Shown here: piece by piece, positions 58,201 to 64,000 of the stretch | Layout: every line of letters starts with the position of its first letter | How positions within the stretch are numbered: position 1 is the stretch's first letter | Source: Trebouxia sp. TZW2008 | Lineage: Eukaryota > Chlorophyta > Trebouxiophyceae > Trebouxiales > Trebouxiaceae | Length of the DNA stretch: 64,000 bases | Assembly: GCA_002118135.1 (NCBI GenBank) | Contig: BDIU01000185.1 | Location: 1-64,000, forward strand | Direction: 5' to 3' | Translations under genes and position numbers: made by a program | The notes under the pieces: generated by a model | Seen by the model: only the letters and a program-made list of their open reading frames with translations | Told to the model about the DNA's origin: nothing | The model's database searches: none

Positions 58201-58591
58201 GGCCATCTTGGTGTGTCGCCTCCACCCACTAGAGCAAATATGTTACATCTGAACAACATCTCCACAATACCTATGCCGCCATCCTTGAAGCTGCGTCTCA
58301 TCTGCAGCAGCTGAAGACAGGGTGTGATCACACAGTCTGTGTTGTGCGTGCGGATTGCACGTCTTACTCAGCACTTGAGTGCAGAGAGATGATCATATCA
58401 CTGGTCCAGGCAGCATGCATCAGAGGGCAAAAGTGATGATGAAGTGGTAAGCAGGCATCCAGAGGAGAAAGTACCTTTTCTTGGAAGGGGTCGCAGTTAT
58501 ACACCCTGAAGCCATCGTTTGTCCCGCAAGACATGCACCCTTGATCTTGATTGAAGCCAAAATACTGTATCCTGAGCGCCTCTCTGACCAT
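55236..58591 (-). CDS. ATG18: Autophagy protein ATG18 (PROPPIN beta-propeller)
   Basis: Seven exons in transcript order: 58591-58475, 58301-58191, 57676-57617, 57190-57002, 56731-56567, 56143-55927, 55420-55236; phases agree; about 347 aa. The start [20 protein letters not shown] and [12 protein letters not shown] are family-typical. Then come [60 protein letters not shown] and [12 protein letters not shown]. The phosphoinositide-binding L/FRRG motif is present as [20 protein letters not shown], and the last blade reads [14 protein letters not shown] and [19 protein letters not shown]. It binds PI3P and PI(3,5)P2 on autophagic and vacuolar membranes. It shares a 426-bp divergent promoter with the CHZ-like gene. 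Confidence 0.95.
56290..56410 (+). repeat. Intronic tandem duplication, about 75 bp
   Basis: 'caaagctgtgtacgcaatacat' occurs at about 56300 and 56375 with similar flanks ('aggaatgcagg'/'aggcatgccgg') inside an ATG18 intron. Confidence 0.9.
56425..56455 (-). repeat. Copy of ATG18 exon 5 tail
   Basis: 'aacacctatagctttgacctatgg' resembles 'aacatacctgtagctttgagccatcagtgg' at the donor of exon 56731-56567. It is downstream in transcript order. Short, so weaker than the other cases. Confidence 0.6.
57775..57895 (+). repeat. Intronic tandem duplication
   Basis: 'acttgagcaattcaagcaat' near 57778 and 'acttgagcaattccaagcaat' near 57836 mark two 58-bp units in an ATG18 intron. Confidence 0.9.
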
Positions 58592-59017
58592 TGTGATCTG
58601 TCTCTGCTACGAAGCTGAGACCAAGTGAAGCCAAGACTGCAAGGTGCTGCAGGATGTGGCAGTGTGCTGACGCACAGCTTGCTCTGCCAGTGACTGAGTA
58701 CAGCACAAGCTCAACACAGTCGCAGATCGCTCCGATGACTGTGCCAAGCGGGTCGGACCGTGACCTGAAAGCTGGTCGATTGTGCAAAGTCAACGCGCGC
58801 AACTGGGGGGATCTACCACGCAAGGCACGTGACTGCTTGGGCTGACAACTCTTCAACGCCAGCGCCTTTTGCTGCCAGAGTCTTATTGACTTCTTACCGC
58901 GCTGTTGAGCTAGCAAGAGTGCAAGCTCGCTCGCAACAGGAGGAGGCGCCAAAGATCAGCAGATTGTGTGGGGGAGCAAACTTCTTATACCATCCTGTGC
59001 TTTTCTTGTGTAACAGA
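58592..59017. promoter_or_regulatory. Bidirectional promoter region of ATG18 and the CHZ-like gene
   Basis: 426 bp separate two divergent start codons. The presumed start of the CHZ-like 5' UTR is near the right side. No TATA box was identified with confidence. Confidence 0.5.
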
Positions 59018-61200
59018 ATGAGCCCGCAAGGCGGCGAGTCTGACTCGAAAAGTAAAGGTAGCAAGACAGGTACAATAAGACGCATTTGGTCGTAGTTCTG
59101 CAGTTTTTTCGTACGAGGTCAGAAGCCTGATCTCCGAAACTGATCAGACATGTCAATAGCAGTTGCGCCTGCTAAAGCAGCTCGGCGGCTCGATGCTGCA
59201 TGCATATACCAATAAAGCCGCCTTGGAGCGTGACTTCCCTGGCAGCCTGCTTTTGTTGCAATGTGGCTGGTGCAGCGACAAACCTAGGCTCATTTGCCGT
59301 GCTCAGCAGAATTTGAGCAAACAGCTTTGCTGATGGCGTAAGGCTGTTTGACTACAGATACAAAAGGCAAGGGCAAGGCAACCGAGCAAGATGTGAAGGA
59401 TTCAAAGGGCAAGGGCAAGCTTGTTGAACCTTTGGACGATGACGAAGAGGACGAGGAGGATTTTGATGCGGAGGTGAAATCATTTGAACTTTTGACAGAG
59501 CTTTCATGTGCCTCATCACATGCGTGCGAGCTATGGTCAGGCCTCTATATTGGTACATGTCACAGATGACTTGAGGACTACATTGGCCTCGAATATATGA
59601 GCTGGATGATTGCTCATGAAACGTCTCTTTGTTGGCTACAATTGGCAACACCCTTGTGTCGCCTGTGTCGTCATCCTTCGTCACCTGTTGAAGCATATGC
59701 ATGCATCTTTGCCTTGAGATTGCAGGCATGGTTTCTGCCAGGGTTGTGGTAGCAAACTGATACAGACGCCAGGATTGTCTTCTTTATCATCATGCAATGC
59801 AATCTGCTGGCTTGCCCACAGGCTGGCTCAGGTAGCGAGGACGATGATGAGTTAGATGAGGAGGACGAAGATGAGGATGACGACGAAGAGGAAGAGGAGG
59901 ACGAGGATCAGCCACCCTCAAAGAAATCCAAGGCATGCTCCGTTCAAGCGTCAGAGACATTGCAGCAATGTCAAGCATGCTTGGAGATGTGTTGCAACCT
60001 TTTCACGCATAGTCGATGATGTGCAAGCTTGGGTATTCAAAACATTGTTTGACACGTTGCGCCTCTGCTCAACACTGAAGGTGTTGCTTGCGGCATGCCT
60101 AATTGTTCTGTGGCATCTGTGATGGGCAATTAGGAAGACGGCAATTGTGGCCAAAGGTCCAATAGAGGAGGTGTGCATGCAGGTTGGACAGGGCAGCTCA
60201 CCAAAGCCCAGCATCTGCAGTAAATGTTGTGACAGGTGGCAGACTTCATCCTGATGAAGCTAGTTGCACTTGTGATTTACAAAATGACAGGCAGCAATTG
60301 ATGACAAAACAGTTGATAAGCAAAGATTGCATGCAGGTTGAACAGGGCAGCTGATCAGAGCCCAGCATCTGAAGTACATTGCAACATTGCAACTTAATAC
60401 CTGATCAAGCTTGAGGTGTTGCTATAATTCCAATAGGTGGAGACCAAGACAGGCAATTGTTGGCCACAGAGCTGATAAGTGAGGATTGCATGCAGGTTGA
60501 ACAGGGCAGCTCATCAAAGCCCAGCAGCTCTTCCAAAGCTGGTGCAAGCAGCTCATCAAAGCCAAAGCCAAGCAAGAAGAGGAGGAAGGGAGATGGTGAT
60601 GAAGAAGATGAGGTCAGTTATTTGAACACAAAGTGTTGCAGTGCTCCAATTTTTTGTCATTGTAGAGCTGGAGAGGCAGTCATGTTCAGCATGATCACCA
60701 AATCATTTCTACGTGCTGCTCCTACGACAGCGTTTCTGAGCATGTTTTTGGGCCCACAGGTCTGGCGCGCGATGCCAAAGAGTTGACTTTCAGCGCTTCT
60801 CATGTTCTGCTGCTACAAAAAGCATGTACAGCCAAAACCTGCAGCTTGTGCTGCTTCTGCTGCTGCAGCTATACAAGCTTTGTCACAAACGCTGAAGCAA
60901 TCAAGAAATCACAGCAACGCCTGTTGCTGGCACACTCACGTCGCGTGTCAAGAGCTTGTGCTTGTTGCTTGAACAATCTCAGCCTTGAGATATAGGGCTT
61001 TCCGAGACATTGCACTCTTGTGTTGTGTGCAGGAGGACGCTGAACCAGAGACAATAAATCATGCCTCAGGCGATGAAGTCGACCCATCCCTGATCATCCC
61101 GGGTGGTCGACGAGCACGCAAAGGGCGACCACAAATTGGTGGCGGAAATCAGTATAAGTATCAGCAGAAGATGGCTGACTCAGATGAAGACAGCTGGTGA
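59018..61200 (+). CDS. Acidic nuclear protein with a CHZ-type (H2A.Z-H2B chaperone) motif
   Basis: Exons 59018-59057, 59358-59473, 59822-59932, 60496-60612 and 61033-61200 join in phase to about 183 aa. The N-terminal half is Lys/Gly (TKGKGKATEQD) then very acidic (LDDDEEDEEDFDAE; EDDDELDEEDEDEDDDEEEE). A Ser/Lys segment with a nuclear-localisation-like KPSKKRRKG follows. The C-terminal part has VDPSLIIPGGRRARKGRPQI, which resembles the short CHZ motif of Chz1/HIRIP3 histone chaperones (IDPSNII..GRRTRGK). The combination of acidic tract and CHZ-like motif supports histone H2A.Z-H2B binding. Exon 3 uses a GC donor (AAG|gcatgc). Confidence 0.75.
60175..60375 (+). repeat. Two copies of CHZ-like exon 4 head
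   Basis: 'catgcaggttggacagggcagctcaccaaagcccagc' near 60176 and 'catgcaggttgaacagggcagctgatcagagcccagc' near 60331 duplicate the acceptor and start of exon 60496 (VEQGSSSKPS), upstream of it. Confidence 0.95.
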
Positions 61201-62113
61201 AAGCACAACTATCTGCGCAGCTTCTGTAGTCAGAATAACTTTGAAGAGCGTGTGAGTAGGCAATGGTTTCCCAACAGCGTGCTCATTGCCTTTCTATGTG
61301 TGAGCAGTGCTGAATGACTTGCTTCGGCAACTCAGAGAAGCAAATGGTCTCAAAGCATGCATGGCCATGCATTGCGCAACATTGCCCCTGTTCTTCGTTA
61401 CCGTATGTAACTGTTGTACCTCATGTCGGCAAAGACGACCTTCTGTATAGTTTCAACAGATTTTCTGACTTGGAGACCAGACTCTGTGTAGTACTGAACA
61501 ACAACTGCAAGAGGGTGTTACAGTACACGGGACGCAGCAGCCTGAGCTCCACATGGCTAGCAATTGTGATAGCGTCTTCCATCTCTGACTTGGTGTGTTG
61601 CTGGGCGCATTTTCCAGGAAGCATAATGATTGACATTGTGGCCACGAATCAATACAGGTATTGCAATGAGCATCGTACATTTGTGACAATGCTGATCACT
61701 GGCAGCTGCTGCAGCTGGACTGACAAAATTCAGTCCGCTGCCGTGAGTGGCCATGCATTCAGGAAGATAACAAGTTGCTTGTTAGCCAAGCACCAATAAG
61801 CAGCAGGCTGAGCACATGGCAAGTGCAAGGTTCAAGCTTTATACAGAACTTTTGCTGCAGTCTGCAAAATATGCTGAGCCGCAAGCACAGAAACCTGACA
61901 GTCAGTCTGCTTCTCAGTATGCTGCATTGGTATTGCAATCATTGATCTCTTTGCCTGGAGGCGATTGTCCATGACAGAGTGCAGCGTGGCATCAGGACTA
62001 CCCCACAAGCAGCCATCTTCAGTGCTGAAAGCAGCAACACAAATACTGTTCTTGCTTTCTGTGTGCAGCTGGCTTGAAGTGCACGCAACGCTTTGACCTG
62101 CTATATTATCTAC
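61201..62113. other. Convergent region; 3' end of the binding-protein gene unresolved
   Basis: The plus-strand CHZ-like gene ends at 61200. A TGTAA occurs at about 61406. The minus strand probably contains the last exon or exons of the gene at 62114 onward; a candidate segment around 61925-62035 reads STEDGCLWGSPDATLHSVMD. Neither its boundaries nor the stop could be fixed. Confidence 0.35.
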
Positions 62114-63937
62114 CTGGATGGCTAATTTCTCCAGTTGTAAACTGTCCTCATCGTTGACTAAAATGTGCTGTTGAAGGCCTGATGCTGCAAGTGACATGCT
62201 GGTGTGCGACTGCCACAGATAGATTCTGTAACTGCTAGGGCCGACATCCTTCCTGTTGATCCTGAGTAGTGTTGGCTCCTGCAGAAAGTACAAAACAACA
62301 AACTCATCACTAAATCATAGCGGTCGGCAATAAGCAATTTACAAACCGGAGGCTATGTTTGAACACTTCTTCAGACAAATTGATGCTAGCGCGCTCAGGG
62401 GCACAAGCAGGTTGCCACTTCATAGGGCACTGACCCAAACACATCTTTAACAAGAGACAGATGGTGTCTGTATAAGCACAGCAACATATTTGCTTCAATA
62501 CCCACAAACAAGCAACACCTTGCGCACACAATGCAAATGATGGTCATAGGCGTTGCAGTACAATTTGATCGAGCGTCTGTACACTGTGCTTTACTATCAT
62601 TCCGATGTCGCAGAATTTACTTCTGGAACTCACCGTGATCGAATTTATCCTGTCACCTCTGTTGGATGGAACCTTGAAATGTCCATACGGACAATGCCGG
62701 CAGCGGTTAGCGCAACATACTGATTGCTGCCTGAGGGTCTGCTCAGTCATGACCTACAAGAAAACCAAAATGTTTCAGGACTTGTCACATGGGCACGTGC
62801 CTCACAAAACAACTGATATGAGGGCTGTTCTCTTTGTCCTAGCCTTGTGCATTATGTTTGTGGCTCACAATCCCTGTTTGGTCTGACCAGACCTTTTGGG
62901 AAATGATGCAAGGAACTGGTTTGCAATCACCTCCTAGCACCAGGGCGCAAGGCGTTCTTCATTAGCAAGAAGACCGGCAGAGCTGTATGTCACGCAATGC
63001 CATACACATGCTGTTGCCAGCCTGTTGTATGCTGTGCAGTTTCCATCATTCAGCCTCTCTGTGTAATGCACAAATGGACAGCAGCACTGAAAGAGCTGTA
63101 TGACTTTCAGCATCAAGGGCAGATGGATGCGTGGGCCTCAGACAAGGTGCACTGGCCCTAGACAAGCCAAAAAGCGCCACCTTGTAGCCAGTGGCAGGAT
63201 CAGTGTAGGTGGACTGACCAGCAGCAATAGCTGTTGCATGCGCATCCTCAATTTCTGGACCTAGGTATGGAGCTGCCCTCCACTTACGCTCCTTCGACTG
63301 CGGTGCTTGCATAGTTTGTAAGCTGGGTGTGCCAATTTGCTGCGACTGCATGCTGTCCTGCTTTGCCTGCTGATGCTTATGCTGTGCCTGCTGAGCTTCA
63401 TGCTGAGCATGTGGAGTGCCGAGCTGAGTCTGCTGAGCTTCAGATGCTGACTGAGCTGGCTGTTGTGCTTGCTTCTTGCCCTGTTGCACTGACAGAGGCA
63501 CTGTAGACTCAGCATCCTTATGCAAGATCCCAGCGCACTCAGCATGAGCGGCATCCTGATTGTCTGAGCTGCTGCCAAGCCTGTTCTGAACACAAACAGC
63601 TATCTTGTCATTGTGAGAGGCGCCCTGAGGGTGGGCAGACACACCATTGCAAGCAGGCACACTATTGCTTGCTGCCTGACTTGGCTGGCTGGCCTCTGTC
63701 GCTGTGCTTTTAAAAGTTTTTGCAGAGCTTGCACGCTTTGTGTCCCACCATGTCCAAGGGAAGTCCTGAGGGATGAGATCATGCCTGTTGTGTAACAGCC
63801 CCACCAAAAATTCAAGAGCATCCACCAAGCGAGGCCCTGGCCTGGCAAACATCTGATTCCCATCAACAATAGCTACTCTGCCCTCCTTCACAGCCCTCAG
63901 GCCCTGCCTGCAGATAGCCAGCAGAGCCTTAACGCCC
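62114..63937 (-). CDS. Partial gene: BtuF-like binding domain fused to a Cys-rich CRHCPYGH (DUF5522-like) motif
   Basis: Exons in transcript order: 63937-63181, 62753-62673, 62278-62114, all phase 0 to 0. The 5' part lies beyond the window and the 3' end is unresolved. The first exon begins with a segment like cobalamin/siderophore periplasmic-binding proteins: LRAVKEGRVAIVDGNQMFAR, then PGPRLVDALEFLVGLLH. A long Gln/Ala/His-rich linker follows, then DAHATAIAAGQSTYTDPATGYK and, across the intron, QQSVCCANRCRHCPYGHFK, a Cys motif typical of DUF5522. EPTLLRINRKDVGPSSYRIY follows. The binding-protein resemblance suggests a corrinoid or tetrapyrrole ligand, but this is inference; the third exon is not recognised. 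Confidence 0.65.
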
Positions 63938-64000
63938 CTGGCAGCAGAAGAGAAAATGCAAAGCCAGACTGTCATGTGAGTGGCGCTGCTGATGTGGTCA

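Noticed and set aside
61314..61799. 161-codon plus-strand frame
   Set aside because: No family resemblance or splice-consistent partner; lies in the unresolved convergent region.

Overview
This window reads as nuclear DNA from a unicellular green alga, most likely a trebouxiophyte (lichen-photobiont or Coccomyxa type). The evidence is intron-dense genes with GT-AG and a few GC-AG introns, plant-type families (LSD1 zinc finger, chloroplast GDT1/PAM71 transporter, ARC3-like plastid-division protein, plastid-targeted glycerol-3-phosphate dehydrogenase), eukaryotic SCYL1, ATG18 and NudC genes, and no bacterial-style operons. The species cannot be named from sequence alone. All exon models below were assembled by hand from splice signals, reading-frame phase and family resemblance; no transcript data were available.

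Layout: 1-290 (-) 3' part of an unidentified gene; 591-11316 (+) SCYL1-like pseudokinase, 14 exons; 11894-14179 (-) SGNH hydrolase; 14217-17593 (-) secreted glycosyltransferase-like protein with an acidic tail; 18367-20400 (-) second SGNH protein that has lost its catalytic serine; 21201-27636 (+) GT61/EOGT-like type II glycosyltransferase, 10 exons; 28001-28902 (+) NudC/CS-domain protein; 29256-37445 (+) ARC3/FtsZ-like protein, 12 exons; 38131-42339 (-) GDT1/PAM71 transporter, 6 exons; 43099-49101 (+) glycerol-3-phosphate dehydrogenase, 7 exons; 49920-51890 (-) LSD1-type triple zinc-finger protein, 6 exons; 53046-53940 (-) unknown single-pass membrane protein; 55236-58591 (-) ATG18 PROPPIN, 7 exons; 59018-61200 (+) acidic CHZ-type histone chaperone candidate, 5 exons; 62114-63937 (-) partial gene fusing a BtuF-like binding-protein region to a Cys-rich CRHCPYGH motif.

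The most unusual property runs through nearly every gene. Introns carry tandem, variably decayed copies of the edge of the adjacent exon, including its splice site. Copies of an exon's 5' edge always lie upstream of the intact exon, and copies of its 3' edge always lie downstream. At least twenty exon boundaries show this; the SCYL1, ARC3-like, GDT1 and G3PDH genes hold arrays of 3 to 6 copies. The simplest explanation is a genome prone to short tandem duplication, in which duplications spanning a splice junction are tolerated because splicing hides them.

Other non-coding items are a short TIR element with a TA duplication and 21-bp inverted ends, a truncated mitochondrial-type tRNA-Phe in an intron, two copies of a dispersed hairpin-containing repeat, a perfect 17-bp hairpin, a large imperfect palindrome, and CAG, TAGCA and GA microsatellites. 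The genes are housekeeping or plastid functions and do not form an obvious pathway cluster. The one local theme is secretion and glycan-type proteins at 11.9-27.6 kb (two SGNH proteins, a secreted GT-like protein and a GT61-like enzyme).
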